Of a DNA stretch of 64,000 nucleotides, positions 1 through 9,159 are shown piece by piece. Source of the stretch: Lepidostoma basale (Eukaryota > Arthropoda > Insecta > Trichoptera > Lepidostomatidae); assembly GCA_022606425.2 (NCBI GenBank), contig JAHDVF020000240.1:4425501-4489500 (forward strand), in the 5' to 3' direction. Position 1 is the first letter of the stretch, and each line of letters begins with the position of its first letter. The notes under the pieces were generated by a model. It saw only the letters and a list, made by a program, of their open reading frames with translations. It did not search any database and was not told where the DNA came from. The translations under genes and the position numbers were made by a program.

Positions 1-240
1 CATACATTAGGGTTGGGACCAGAACTCCATTGTGAACGGCCGTTTTCGCTTTCATTGATAAATTCTTGTTTCCAATAACTATTTTTAAAGCTCCATTCAC
101 TTTGTTACCCGCACCAACCCTTCTTTCGACGTCACTATCCGTTCGGGCATCTGCTGTGAACATGCTACCTAAATACACAAATTCCCTCACCTGTTCTAAG
201 TTCTCTTCGTTCACACTTATATTACAAAAACAATCGTGTT
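1..240 (-). mobile_element. Alpha-LINE fragment, post-palm region
   Basis: The minus strand reads FVYLGSMFTADAR, then a basic stretch with ERRVGAGNKVNGALK, then AVHNGVLVPTLMYG running off the window edge. This is the segment that follows the reverse-transcriptase palm in this LINE family. The small plus-strand ORF here is its shadow. The first 85 bases closely match the fragment at 18480-18562. Confidence 0.85.
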
Positions 241-529
241 TACTATAAATTAATAATGGAGTTTTACAAAACTAATACCTCAACCATCAATACGAATTCT
301 ACTGACCGGCATTTGCAAAAAGGCGTAATTTCTCGAGACAGACTTTCTTCATGAAAACAATGATTCAAAACGATGAGTCGTGAGTCACATATGAAAAAGA
401 GTCAGCTCACTTTACTGAGCGATCAGATCAACTTAGATCCCGGAGGTGATTCATTTTGCCCACCCCATATCCGGAACAACTCCGGTCCCTATTAGTCCGG
501 ATAAACGACGTTCTACTTTAAATAATAAA
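241..529. other. No recognised gene
   Basis: The first 60 bases (TGGAGTTTTACAAAACTAAT region) recur at about 33415-33470, so this edge belongs to a dispersed repeat. I recognise nothing in the rest. Confidence 0.5.
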
Positions 530-1212
530 AAAAAAATCTTCTTAAAGTGCCCTGTCAGGTCCCCTCGACGTTGGCGACCACTCTGGTAAACTCCTTCCTA
601 TCCTGCGCTGTCCGGAACAGCTCCTCCACAGTTCCGATTCCCGTCCACTCCCTCACATTGCGCAGCCAGGACATCTGCCTTCTCCCTGCCCCCCTGCGGC
701 CCTCTATTTTTCCCTTCAATATTAGATGCAGCAGGCGATACTTCTCTCCTCGCAGAACGTGACCCAGATATGCAATCTTGCGGACTTTGATTAATGTCAG
801 CAGCTCTCTATTTACTCCTGCACGATTCAGGACTTGTGTGTTCGTCACTCTGTCTGTCCATGGGATCCTGAACATTCTTCGGTGAAGCCACATTTCAAAT
901 GCCTCTAACCGGTTCATTATATTTACTTTTAATGTCCACGTCTCACACCCATATAATAGAACAGACCACACATAACACTTTAACATCCTCTGTCTTAGTT
1001 TTAAGTTGACATTGTCATTGCAAAAGAGTGACTTCATTTTGTTAAATGCTGTTCTTGCTGCTTCAATCCGACATTTCAACTCTACATCTGGGTCAAGGGT
1101 GTCTGTAAGCATGCTGCCGAGGTATCTGAACTTTTCCACCTTTTCAACATTGCAACCGTTCAGTTGTATCACCGAATCAGTATAATCCAGTCGTCCGAAT
1201 GTCATCCACTAA
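530..1212 (-). mobile_element. Beta-LINE 3' end, 216-residue open frame
   Basis: One uninterrupted minus-strand frame (555-1205) encodes the region from just after the reverse-transcriptase palm to the LINE C terminus. Visible blocks are KFRYLGSMLTD, LDPDVELKCRIEAARTAFNK, LLYGCETWTLKV, NRLEAFEMWLHRRM and SWLRNVREWTGI. The ORF ends in VVANVEGT and a TGA, 15-20 bases before an AAGAAGATT plus T-rich tail, so there is almost no 3' UTR. The copy is 5'-truncated: endonuclease and palm are absent. The lack of stops suggests a fairly recent insertion compared with the other beta copies here. Confidence 0.9.
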
Positions 1213-1233
1213 GTTTTAGTTTAGTTTATTATT

Positions 1234-1670
1234 AGGATTAATTGTATCTCAATAGAGACGAAGACGTAAATTGTTTTCAGGGAACAAAATATGGTGGTCA
1301 AGGCGCTTACAGGACTTATGATCTGTCATTGGTTGGGTTAAGCCATCGCTTTATGTTTAACAACATTCCCCATTCCGCCCTTCTTACGACCACCACGTCT
1401 GACAAATTTTTGGAAGATGATATATATGCTTCAATGATGCAGAACACTTAACATTTTTTGGTTCAATCTACACTAGCGCCATCTATTAAGAATGAGTATA
1501 AGCATTTAGCAGAAAATCTTTATTAATGCACTGTGAAAGGCTTGCAATTATCATACAGTGCTAGACTACGCCTGGAGATATCTCTCCCATTTTTATGCTT
1601 TTAACTTGGACAAGTTTTTATACAACATTTTGAATGTAGACAAATACTGGATTTTACCCATTGCGGATAA
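1234..1670 (+). repeat. A-repeat, full-length unit
   Basis: This is the type copy of a dispersed unit of about 440 bp. It starts AGGATTAATTGTATCTCAAT, contains CATTGGTTGGGTTAAG and GCGCCATCTAT, and ends in a tail with ATACTGGATTTTACCCATTG. Similar units lie at 13322-13765 (minus) and 52000-52460. No protein-coding potential is seen. Confidence 0.8.
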
Positions 1671-1679
1671 TTTTTTTTT

Positions 1680-1816
1680 TATAAGGATTAATTGTATCTC
1701 AATAGAGACGAACATGTAAATTCATATTCTGTTCCCAGAAAACAATTTACACCATATTCTGTTCCTAGAATCCAATTTACATCTTCGTTTCTATTGAGAT
1801 ACAATTAATCCTTATA
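1680..1816. repeat. Inverted pair of A-repeat heads (palindrome)
   Basis: The A-repeat head (AAGGATTAATTGTATCTCAA) at the left end is mirrored by its complement at the right end, giving a near-palindrome of about 135 bp directly after the preceding A-repeat tail. The order tail, head, inverted head suggests tandem growth followed by a fold-back rearrangement. Confidence 0.75.
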
Positions 1817-1997
1817 AAAAAATAATTTGTTTTGGTTTTTGAAAATTTGGTTTGGTTCATGTGGTGCTCCTGTTAATTTGGAGATATTTCGCGTATAAGT
1901 GAATTGTTTTGGTCAATTTAACTGTTGCCGCACTTTATAATAGTTAATTGTGACACATAATACGTTTCTCCTGTTTTGCTGTCAAAATTATATTAGT

Positions 1998-2580
1998 TTT
2001 ATCGTTTTTATAAAGAATTTTGACAGGTGTAAAAATAAAATTTTCATTTGTTCCAATGACAATTTGAATAATTTCTTCAATATTGTTTCAAAGTTCTTGC
2101 TGGTTAAGTGCCTAATTACAGCTAATTTAAAAAACGGTGGATACGTATAACATAAATTAAATAAACACAAAAGTCCGGATCGTCCATGTCAACATGCGCA
2201 ACATCGAAAAAAACATTATGTGTTATTACATTATGTGCTAAATTTAAAAAACGGCGGATTCGTGGAACATAAACTAAATAGACAATATGTGCACCATCTA
2301 AAAAGAACATTTTGTGTTAAATTATTTTTATTTTGTTATTTTATTTTATATCATTGTATTTTATATTATTTGTTTTAGATTTATTTTGTGGGTGTCGGAC
2401 GATCGAAGTGTGCGCGGGAGATGCCTATTGGTGGCGATGAGGTTCGCAACCCATCACACCGCGTCTCCCGCGGAGCGAAAAGAGAAGGATGGAGTGCCGC
2501 ATCAGTAAAAGTGTGACGGACCATTCTTTCTGCCTACCCTTTCGGGGAGACGGCGTGATGGTTAGTTAGTTAGTTAGTTA
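1998..2580 (+). mobile_element. S element (SINE-like), full length
   Basis: This non-autonomous element of about 583 bp has an AT-rich 5' half and a GC-rich 3' part of about 190 bp. The 5' half holds two related sub-blocks with AAAAAACGGTGGATACG and AAAAAACGGCGGATTCG. The 3' end TTCTGCCTACCCTTTCGGGG, GACGGCGTGATGG, then (TTAG)n matches the end of the alpha LINE. The minus copy at 39655-40255 aligns along its whole length. Short ORFs here are not conserved as proteins. Confidence 0.85.
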
Positions 2581-2585
2581 GATAA

Positions 2586-2658
2586 AAAATAATTTAACCG
2601 CAATGGGTAAAATCCAGTATTTGTCTACAAGTATTCGTATACATTCAAAATGTAACAT
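2586..2658 (-). repeat. Solo A-repeat tail
   Basis: The sequence GCAATGGGTAAAATCCAGTA followed by a TACAAGTATTCGTATACATT block is the complement of the terminal 70 bp of the A-repeat, found without its body. Confidence 0.75.
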
Positions 2659-2660
2659 TA

Positions 2661-3101
2661 ATATTTCTTTGCTACACTTATATAAGCATTTTTCACTCGT
2701 CAAAAAACCCCTGAAATAACCCACATGAGTATAGGAAACTAATAATGCGAACGACATTACATTCACAGCATGAACTAAGTACCTCTGGATATCATAGGAT
2801 GATTGATTATTTTCTTATTGTCGAACTGCCATTAGCACAATGACACGTGTACCGAGCCCGACTTACAAGCAAACTCCTCCCATTGTGTTAAAATCTCAGC
2901 AGCGTACGCAATCCATCATCCTTGTATTCTATATCCTTAACCAAACATTAGTAGATTTTCTCTAATTAAATAACGATTTTTCATTCATCTAATTCTTCCC
3001 TCTTAACAAATTCAGTATTTTTTATCATATGAAACGCTCACTTTGTGGTTTGACCTTTTAAATTAATAAATATCTTCTTCTTTTTAGTGTAGGCCTGTTT
3101 C
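2661..3101. other. No recognised feature
   Basis: AT-rich sequence without a supportable ORF. Presumably intronic DNA downstream of exon C. Confidence 0.4.
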
Positions 3102-3894
3102 TTAACCGTCGCGTTGCCATGTGGTCAATTGAGTTTCCACTGCCAATTTAAAGTTGATTTTCTTAAAACTTATGGACCCTAATATTATAAAAAAAATTGT
3201 AATCCTCCATTGAAGTGTTCTCAATATTTAGTAATAAAAAAAAAGCAAAAAATTACTTCCTTCATCCCAAAAAAAAATATTTTCTAAGACTGCCCTCACC
3301 TTCATTCGTGTTAAGGTAGAATTTGTTTTGCTAATATTTACAACTTTATCAAAAGTGACAAATACTTACTCGCTGTTTTGAACGTATTATAAATTATATG
3401 TTTGGCCTTTTTCATAGGTACGTAATAATACCGACTGTGACGGAAACGCAGCACGCAACTTAATAATATCAGAACTGTGAAAATATTAACACTTTACCAA
3501 AAGGGACAAATATTAATACGTACTCGTTGTCTTGAACGTACTATACATTTTGCCTAGGTGCCTTTATCATACGTAAAATCTCGTAAAGTCTCGCCCCGCC
3601 GGCCGCGGGCCGCGAGACAAGTTTATACTTGGTGCCAGTTGCTCGTATGCTGTGACGCATTCCATATCAGAAATCGCATGGTTCCAGAAAAAAATTAATA
3701 ATGATATGTTTTTCAAATAATCCATGTTTGTTATAGATATCGATCTATTTCTAATGAAATTCCCTACAAGATGACATAAATTAAATTTTGATTCATCGAG
3801 TCATATGCTTGATATTTAGATAAAGTTAGCGGTAAACTGAATTTACCACATGGGAGCGAGCGTTTTGTTTTGAACACGGTACGTTAAGGGTTAA
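3102..3894 (+). mobile_element. P-MITE copy 1 (TTAA-flanked, piggyBac-like)
   Basis: A non-coding element of 793 bp bounded by TTAA on both sides. It starts TTAACCGTCGCGTTGCCATG and ends ACGGTACGTTAAGGGTTAA. Inverted terminal TTAACC is followed by an inverted subterminal CCATGTGG block at each end. There is a GC-rich patch near 3590-3620 (CGCCCCGCCGGCCGCG). TTAA targets are typical of piggyBac-superfamily elements. Two further copies share over 700 aligned bases. Confidence 0.85.
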
Positions 3895-4077
3895 AAGGAA
3901 TTGGCCCCCTGTGAGCAGTGGCGGTACTTCCATAGAAGCCCAGAAGCCCGGCTTGCGTAAGAAATTTTGAATAAAACCCCCCAAATCTAAGTAATCGTGC
4001 CCCCGCTAAAACAACCAACCCAGTAAATCACCTTCCAACAATGTTCCCATCAGACGTAAGAGGAATAGCCACAAGTT

Positions 4078-4236
4078 CCAAACTGGATCCATTCTCCTCA
4101 CGTGTGCATATTAGTATCTTCTCCTTTACCTTCCCAACCTAACGACATCCTCACCCTCGAATATTTCCCCTATCCTAGAGTTTCTTATTCTATCACTAAG
4201 TGTCTTGCTAGATAAGTTTCTGAGCGTCTTAATTTC
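4078..4236 (-). mobile_element. Delta-LINE fragment
   Basis: The minus strand gives LSSKTLSDRIRNSRIGEI, then EDVVRLGR and YAHVRRMDP, the delta signature (KTLxDRVxN to HVxRMD). It carries in-frame stops, so it is a decayed piece. Confidence 0.75.
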
Positions 4237-4271
4237 TGACTTAATAAATACAGGTATATAGAATTTAAATT

Positions 4272-4374
4272 AGATGCAGAACAGAGACATCACGTGCAGC
4301 ATTCAATAAAATGAGAACGGTCTTCTGCGACGATAATCTTAATTTGAAACTCCTCCAAAGAATGGTTAAGTTTT
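4272..4374 (+). mobile_element. Beta-LINE fragment (left part)
   Basis: Reads AAFNKMRTVFCDDNLNLKLL then QRMVK, matching residues around the FNKMKSLFCNDNVNLKLRQR block of the copy at 530-1212. It continues, after a gap of about 18 residues, at 4889-4999, so the A-repeat between them probably sits inside this LINE copy. Confidence 0.75.
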
Positions 4375-4375
4375 T

Positions 4376-4838
4376 TTTTTTTTCATTCATTCATTCTCCA
4401 AATCATTCTCCATAGATGGCGTTAGTGGGTCGTTCAAATCATTCTCCATAGATGGCGTGGGTTGGTTGTATAGGTTAATTCTTGAAAAAATTCACAAGTG
4501 CAACCAAATCTACATAGATGGCTGACTGAAACTGACACGTGAAGATAAATATGGATTTTGAAGTATATACGAGTATACATCTTCCAAAAATTTGTCATGC
4601 ATGATCACAATAACAAAGGTGGAATGGGGAATGTTGTAATTACATAAAAGCGTGCGCTTAACCCAACCAATGACAGGTCATAAGTCCTGTAAACACCTTG
4701 ATCATCCATGTTCAGTTTCCAGTTTACGTCTTCGTCTCTATTGAGATACAATTAAAATTTGAATTAACCACCCTTTGGTGTAAATCCAGGATTTGTATAC
4801 AGGTATAAGTATACATTCACAAATATTTGTTAAGTTTT
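4376..4838 (-). repeat. A-repeat with extra flanking tail
   Basis: A minus-strand unit runs from the CATAGATGGCGT blocks to the head complement GTCTCTATTGAGATACAATT at about 4760. It is followed directly by the complement of another unit's tail (CCACCCTTTGGTG to TATAAGTATACATTC). This gives the tail-head junction also seen at 12538, 13048 and 13765. A 33-bp internal duplication holding ATTCTCCATAGATGGCGT lies near 4400-4460. Confidence 0.8.
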
Positions 4839-4888
4839 ATGTTTGGTCGGTGCTTTTCTACATATGATTCCTCTAAATCAGCACAGTG

Positions 4889-4999
4889 AAAAGACTAAAG
4901 GCATTCGATATGTGGATACATCGTTGAATGCTATTCATTCCATGGACCGATGTGGTTAGCAATATTATTTTGTTACAAAGAGCAAGAATAGATAGATAA
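4889..4999 (+). mobile_element. Beta-LINE fragment (right part)
   Basis: Reads VKRLKAFDMWIHR, a stop, then MLFIPWTDVVSN, matching NRLEAFEMWLHRRMFRIPWT of the beta family. It is the probable continuation of 4272-4374. Confidence 0.7.
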
Positions 5000-5039
5000 A
5001 AACAACGATAAGGTCTTTCTGTGGTGTTGAATTCGCCCC

Positions 5040-5230
5040 ATCATGACGTACGGAATAGAGGCCAGAGCCTATACCAATAGAACTAAGAACCTTCTTAGAG
5101 TAGCAGAAATGCAAACCCTACGTACCATTGCAGGCAAAACCCTCAGAGATCGGATCAGAAATAAAACGATAAGGTCTGTCTGTGGTGTTAAGGACATAGC
5201 AAGATGGGAAAGAAGCCAAAGGCGCTTTTG
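5040..5230 (+). mobile_element. Delta-LINE fragment
   Basis: Open frame with MTYGIEARAYTNRTKNLLRV, EMQTLRTIAGKTLRDRIRN and VCGVKDIARW, the delta-family core. It ends only about 50 bp from the 3' splice-donor side of exon C. A 25-bp stretch (AACGATAAGGTCTTTCTGTG region) just upstream is repeated inside the fragment. Confidence 0.85.
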
Positions 5231-5281
5231 AAGAGATCAGAGATTTTGAAGGATAGTAAATAAACAAGATGTATTTTTTAC

Positions 5282-5386
5282 CAGTCGGACATTGCAGTTG
5301 TACCGCCCCTCCAAGAGCCACTTCAACTTGCCCCGAAGTGGGTTTCTCGTTCTCATCGGGTTCTTCAGTCGGTTCCAATACATCGT
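5282..5386 (-). CDS. Exon C of an Ig-superfamily cell-surface protein
   Basis: This 105-bp internal exon enters and leaves in phase 1. The acceptor is TTTGGTTTACAG before ACGATGTATTGG, and the donor is CCGACTG followed by GTAAAA. With the final T of exon B it encodes YDVLEPTEEPDENEKPTSG and then QVEVALGGAVQLQCPT. That is an acidic linker followed by the A' and B strands of a new Ig domain, including its first cysteine. The reading frame continues exactly from exon B, which is strong evidence that it is real. The protein should act outside the cell in adhesion or recognition, but I cannot name it securely. The next exon, expected to carry the C-F strands, was not found between 1 and 5281. Confidence 0.88.
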
Positions 5387-5475
5387 CTGTAAACCAAAAT
5401 AATCATAAATTAAACAAATATTCAAATAACTCAAGTAAACGGTGTGATGGTTTGTTGTTGTTGACTTCGACGATA

Positions 5476-6005
5476 GCCTTTCATTTCATTTCATTTATTT
5501 ATTTTTAAACATATCTAAAGCATTACAGATTTTTTTTCCAATACACTAAAGATACAAGTTAGAGATACACAATAATAAGTAATACATAATAGATTAATAA
5601 AATGAGCGAGAAACATAAGATGCATGACAAATTAATAAAATAAATATACCATACAATTATAATAAAGATAGTGCTTCCCTCAGATGAGCCAAACTATCAC
5701 AAAATATGTCAAACTCCGAGGTGATACGATTAAGTAAAGATAATGCTCTACCTACCGGCATAACCATTGGCAGGTTGGTTCTGCATCGTGGGAGATAAAA
5801 CAATCTATGGCCCCTTTGTCGAAGATAATTATCAGGGACGAACAGACCTACGTCACTCAGGATTTTTGAGTTGTGTATACAACCGCCTATCAGTCGAAAG
5901 AAATGGACACCAAAGTGAATGTCTCGTCTCCTCACGAGTGACTGGTAGCCTAGCATCCCTAGCAAGAAATCAGTTGGAAAGAGCCACGGGTAATATCCAT
6001 ACTCC
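5476..6005 (-). mobile_element. J (jockey-like) LINE 3' end
   Basis: The minus ORF 5657-5965 has GMLGYQSLVRRRDIHFGVHF, YLRQRGHRLFYLPRCRTNLP and SLLNRITSEFDIFCD, the C-terminal signature of jockey-type ORF2. It is followed by about 180 bp of 3' UTR and a (GAAAT)n tail at 5476-5495. The ORF is open, but the copy is 5'-truncated. Confidence 0.85.
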
Positions 6006-6099
6006 CTAAGATAGAGGTAGAGAGAAGATAGAGCCTGCTTAAAGATACATAGAACTCCTGCCCGTAGGCAGATCTACCTGATTAAATCAAATCACATCA

Positions 6100-6215
6100 A
6101 ATCTATCAGATCATGTAAACAATTTTATAATATTTTAAATATGTGTCTTCATAATATGTATCACTGAAGAATGACTGGTTATCTGAAACATGTCTATGTA
6201 TATATTTTTTAATGT
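6100..6215 (+). repeat. Dispersed repeat with hammerhead-like motif
   Basis: About 115 bp closely match 28905-29020. It contains CTGAAGA, a short hairpin region, then GAAACATGTC. See the finding on hammerhead-like motifs. The alpha LINE at 6246 inserted just to the right. Confidence 0.6.
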
Positions 6216-6245
6216 AAGGCTAAAACTGAAAGCTGTGCGTCCCAA

Positions 6246-7005
6246 ATGGTTTGCAAATCTAAAGTGATGGTTTTCGAGAAAGAAGAATGTATGACGATTT
6301 GTGATATAAGTGCGATGGGCGAGAAATTGGAGCAAGTTACTGAATTTACGTATCTGGGAAGCATGTTTACAAGAGACGGAAAAATGGAGAAAGACATCGA
6401 AAGGAGGGTTGGTGCTGGGAATAAAATAAATGGCGCCCTCAAAGTCATTACTGCAAATAGAAATATATCCACAGAAGCAAAGATGGCAGTACACAATGGA
6501 GTTCTAGTGCCAACCCTCATGTATGGAAGTAAAGCTTGGAGCTGGCAAAAGAAGGATGAAAGCAGGATAAACGCCGTAGAAATGAGATCACTAAGAAGAA
6601 TGTGCGGGAAAACGTTGTACTCGTATGATAGAATACCGAACGATGAAATAAGAAAGAAATGTAAGGCAGATGATTGCATCATGAATAAAATTAAAAAAGG
6701 ATCCCTGAGATGGTTCGGACATATGGAACAAATGGATGAGAGTAGAATGGTTAAAAAGTTGTACACAAGCAGCGTGAGTGGGAAAAGAAGCCGAGGACGA
6801 CCGAGGAAAACATGGCAGACCAAATTAATCAATTACTAAAAGGCGGCCACATTCGAAGTCGGAACAATCGACGTGCGTGCATGGTACGATGTATGAATGT
6901 AGAGGAAGCCCGAGAGGTATGCTAGGACAGGCCAGTGTGGTGATCCATCCTCTCTGCCTACCCCTTCGGGGAAATGGTGTGATGGTTAGTTAGTTAGTTA
7001 GTTTT
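6246..7005 (+). mobile_element. Alpha LINE, 5'-truncated copy with 12-bp TSD
   Basis: The insertion is bounded by identical TGTGCGTCCCAA at 6234-6245 and 7006-7017. It reads MVCKSKVMVFEKEECMT, YLGSMFTRDGKMEKDIERR, GSKAWSWQKKDESRINAVEM, RSLRRMCGKTLYSYDR and SLRWFGHMEQMDESRMVKKL. A 1-base deletion near 6813 shifts the frame after GRPRKTW, and a TAG replaces a codon near 6922. The coding region reaches SILSAYPFGE-like sequence only a few bases before the (TTAG)n tail at about 6984-7003. This is the clearest target-primed insertion of the family in the window. Confidence 0.92.
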
Positions 7006-7253
7006 TGTGCGTCCCAAGTCTTAAAGATAATAATGTGACGTCAAGGCCGCTCTTGTCAGATGAGATGTTTGACGATGTTGTAGAATGACTGTTCCAATCT
7101 TTCACAGTCTCTGTTCTCATCTGTTTTTTCTCCTCGGGTCTTTCCTCAACATACAAATTCTTTCTTTGACTGAGAGCGCCATTGGCGTTATGTGCGCCAA
7201 CAAGAAACTGCTTTCGTACGATATTTAATAGTTATGTATACCTTACATATTCT

Positions 7254-8090
7254 AAAAGGCTTAAAGTTTGGTAGGGTCACGGAGATGCATATTCTGTCGG
7301 GAAATATGTGTCATTTAAATGCCGCGAAATGCCGCAGTTGCATTCCATCAGCAACACTACCAATAGTCCTCCTCCTAGCGTCCACGAGTGGTCTCTTAGG
7401 CCCCGTGAGCCCCGGGCAATGTGGCCACTGGCAATACCATCAGCCATAGCAGATAGGAGAAGATGAATGGCGAGCTCCTGGCGCCACAAAACCACCCAGC
7501 TGTGGGAAGGAAATCCCCAACAGAAAAACCCTGGCCCTCCTGGTAGGGGGTTGGGTGAGATGGCATTAACTTCTCCCCATAAAAAGCAACGATTGCGAAA
7601 CCAGACGCGAATCGAAATCACTCTGTATAAGACAATCATCCGAACAGTGGTGACTTATGGGTGTGAAGCGTGGACAATGACAGAGAAATCCGCAGAGCGA
7701 CTGGATACTTTTGAGAGAAGGGTGCTGCGCAGAATTCTGAGACCTGTGAGTGACGGTGAAGGCTGGAGAGTGCAGCATGACGGGCTGTACCATATTTACA
7801 AATCTCCCAGTCTCTCCACACAGGTCAGACTGAAAAGACTGAGATGGGCCGGTCGCGTGCAGAGGATGCCGTCATCGCGAACCCCTAAAAGATTGCTGGA
7901 GTGGCACTCAGGTGGTAGAAGACCAATGGGACGACCAAGGCTGCGATGAGAGGATGAATATGGGAGAGATGGGGCGAAATTGTTACGAGTGTCAGATTGG
8001 AGGGTCTAGGCGGAGGACAGGAGGAGTTGGCGGTGAAGAATTCTGGAGGCTATGGCTTGAAATGGGCTGTAGGGCCATCGAAGAAGAAGA
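7254..8090 (+). mobile_element. Zeta LINE, internally deleted copy with 16-bp TSD
   Basis: ATACCTTACATATTCT occurs at 7238-7253 and again at 8091-8106, bounding the insertion exactly. About 335 bp of GC-rich non-coding sequence (GGCCCCGTGAGCCCCGGGCA region) is joined to a C-terminal LINE domain. That domain reads ITLYKTIIRTVVTYGCEAWT, EKSAERLDTFERRVLRRILR, RLKRLRWAGRVQRMPSS and GRPMGRPRLR-like sequence, a TGA where the family normally has tryptophan, then RRSWRRILEAMA. It ends in (GAA)n. Endonuclease and palm are missing, so I infer an internal deletion joining 5' UTR to 3' end. It lies 66 bp from the splice donor of exon B. Confidence 0.88.
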
Positions 8091-8156
8091 ATACCTTACA
8101 TATTCTTACTCTGGCAGAATTGCAACATATTTGGTATTTAAAAAATAAATACTTAC

Positions 8157-8286
8157 ATCTGACGTTGAGGAAGTATCCAATGGAGGAGAAGACGCCCAGC
8201 GTGTGATTGGCTGTACACTTGTACCAGCCAGAATATTCTCTTTTTAAAGATGTGAAGTTCAGAAAACCGTCGTCAGACTGCGGCAC
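8157..8286 (-). CDS. Exon B of an Ig-superfamily cell-surface protein
   Basis: A 130-bp internal exon. The acceptor is TTTGTCCACAG before GTGCCGCAG, and the donor is AACGTCAGAT followed by GTAAGTA. It enters in phase 0 and leaves in phase 1. It encodes 43 residues: VPQSDDGFLNFTSLKREYSG, then WYKCTANHTLGVFSSIGYFL, then NVR. This is the D-to-G half of an Ig domain: YSGWYKC is the F strand with the second disulfide cysteine, and VFSSIGYFLNVR is the G strand. Two N-glycosylation sequons (NFT and NHT) fit an extracellular position. It joins exon A without a break (EPP then VPQ), completing one Ig fold, and exon C in phase 1. Any methionine seen in this frame is internal and not a start. Confidence 0.93.
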
Positions 8287-8528
8287 CTGTGGACAAATTG
8301 AAGAGTTAAAAATAATGATAAAATATGGTGAACGTTGCCATTTGCATCAAGATTTCGATAAGCAGGTGTAAAACCACTAAAAAATATCAATTAATAAGTG
8401 ATTTTTGAAATTTTCTTTGTTCTTTAATATAATTTCAGCGAAATTTTAAAATAAAATTTATTTTACTCGATCAGAGTTACAAATGAGGCCCCTATAAAAT
8501 GCATATTAATTAATTTTTTATTGTAACA
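8287..8528. other. Start of the 35.6-kb intron, no feature
   Basis: AT-rich intron next to the acceptor of exon B. I see no repeat family here. Confidence 0.5.
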
Positions 8529-8608
8529 CAGTGGTTCTTAATAAGGGGTACCCGCACCGCAGGGGGTGCGGGAAGGTATTTTTGGGGGTTCGGGAGAAAC
8601 CCCTCTAC
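8529..8608 (+). mobile_element. Terminal fragment of a hAT-like element
   Basis: Starts CAGTGGTTCTTAATAAGGGG and continues with a GC-rich inverted motif (GTACCCGCACCGCAGGGGGT). CAGTGGTTCT termini are typical of hAT-superfamily elements. Only one end is present, cut by the gamma-LINE tail. Confidence 0.5.
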
Positions 8609-8684
8609 TTCTTCTTCTTCTACTTCTTCCCCAGCCTATTCCCGTCCACTCCTGGACAAAGGACTCCTCCATTTGCTTCCACGT
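8609..8684 (-). mobile_element. Gamma-LINE 3' tip
   Basis: The minus strand reads MEESFVQEWTGIG followed by a (GAA)n tail. This is the last 20 or so codons of the gamma family. Confidence 0.75.
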
Positions 8685-9155
8685 TCAAATCAAATCAAAT
8701 CAATTTATTTTCTCAAAAGATATTACAAACAACAATTTTAGTTTAAGGCATCTATTGAGAACAGGTAAAACATAAATATATAATACCAGGAAAGCATGAG
8801 AGATGGTTCGACATTAGGAATACAAGATACTCTCCAAAGTCAATAGCATTTGTCTTCTGAACGTACTTTCACGAATATGAAAGACGTCGATCTCCGAAGC
8901 GATCATGTTCAGAAGTTTGATTGCTCCGAAGATAAGCATCCGAAACATAAAGATGTATAGCCTCCAAGATGACGGAATTCTCAAAGAATCCCCTGATAAA
9001 TCTGAAGAAATGGGTAAGTGTGCACCCATCCCTTCTTATCTGTAAACTATTGATCCCCAGAATGCCCAAGAGGAATGCAGTGGGATAAAGCCACGAAACA
9101 ATCACTACCAAACTCCCTCATGTAAAGACATAGATCCGAAATCTTTTCTGAACCC
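8685..9155 (-). mobile_element. J (jockey-like) LINE 3' end, frameshifted
   Basis: The minus strand encodes SWLYPTAFLLGILGINSLQI, RRDGCTLTHFFRFIRGFFEN and HLYVSDAYL. After an internal deletion the frame shifts to LLNMIASEIDVFHIRESTFR and ends ESILYS plus stop. About 120 bp of 3' UTR leads to (GATTT)n at the left end. The RQRQHRLFYLP block found in sister copies is deleted. Confidence 0.85.
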
Positions 9156-9159
9156 TCAC

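Noticed and set aside
5118..5378. 86-codon ORF as a complete small protein
   Set aside because: Only the first 33 or so codons correspond to exon C. The rest reads through the splice donor into the intron and antisense to a delta LINE.
6209..6832. 207-codon minus-strand ORF rich in F, L and S
   Set aside because: It is the antisense shadow of the alpha LINE at 6246-7005. The same hydrophobic pattern recurs antisense to every alpha copy (30316, 32067, 52875, 60899).
6984..7003. Telomeric repeat
   Set aside because: The insect telomere repeat is TTAGG. These are short (TTAG)n tails at LINE and S element 3' ends.
7277..7639. 120-codon minus-strand ORF
   Set aside because: It lies antisense across the zeta insertion borders and has no conserved motif.
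8050..8286. 78-codon ORF as a complete small protein
   Set aside because: The part after NVR lies beyond a consensus GTAAGTA donor and in LINE antisense. The real unit is the 130-bp exon B.
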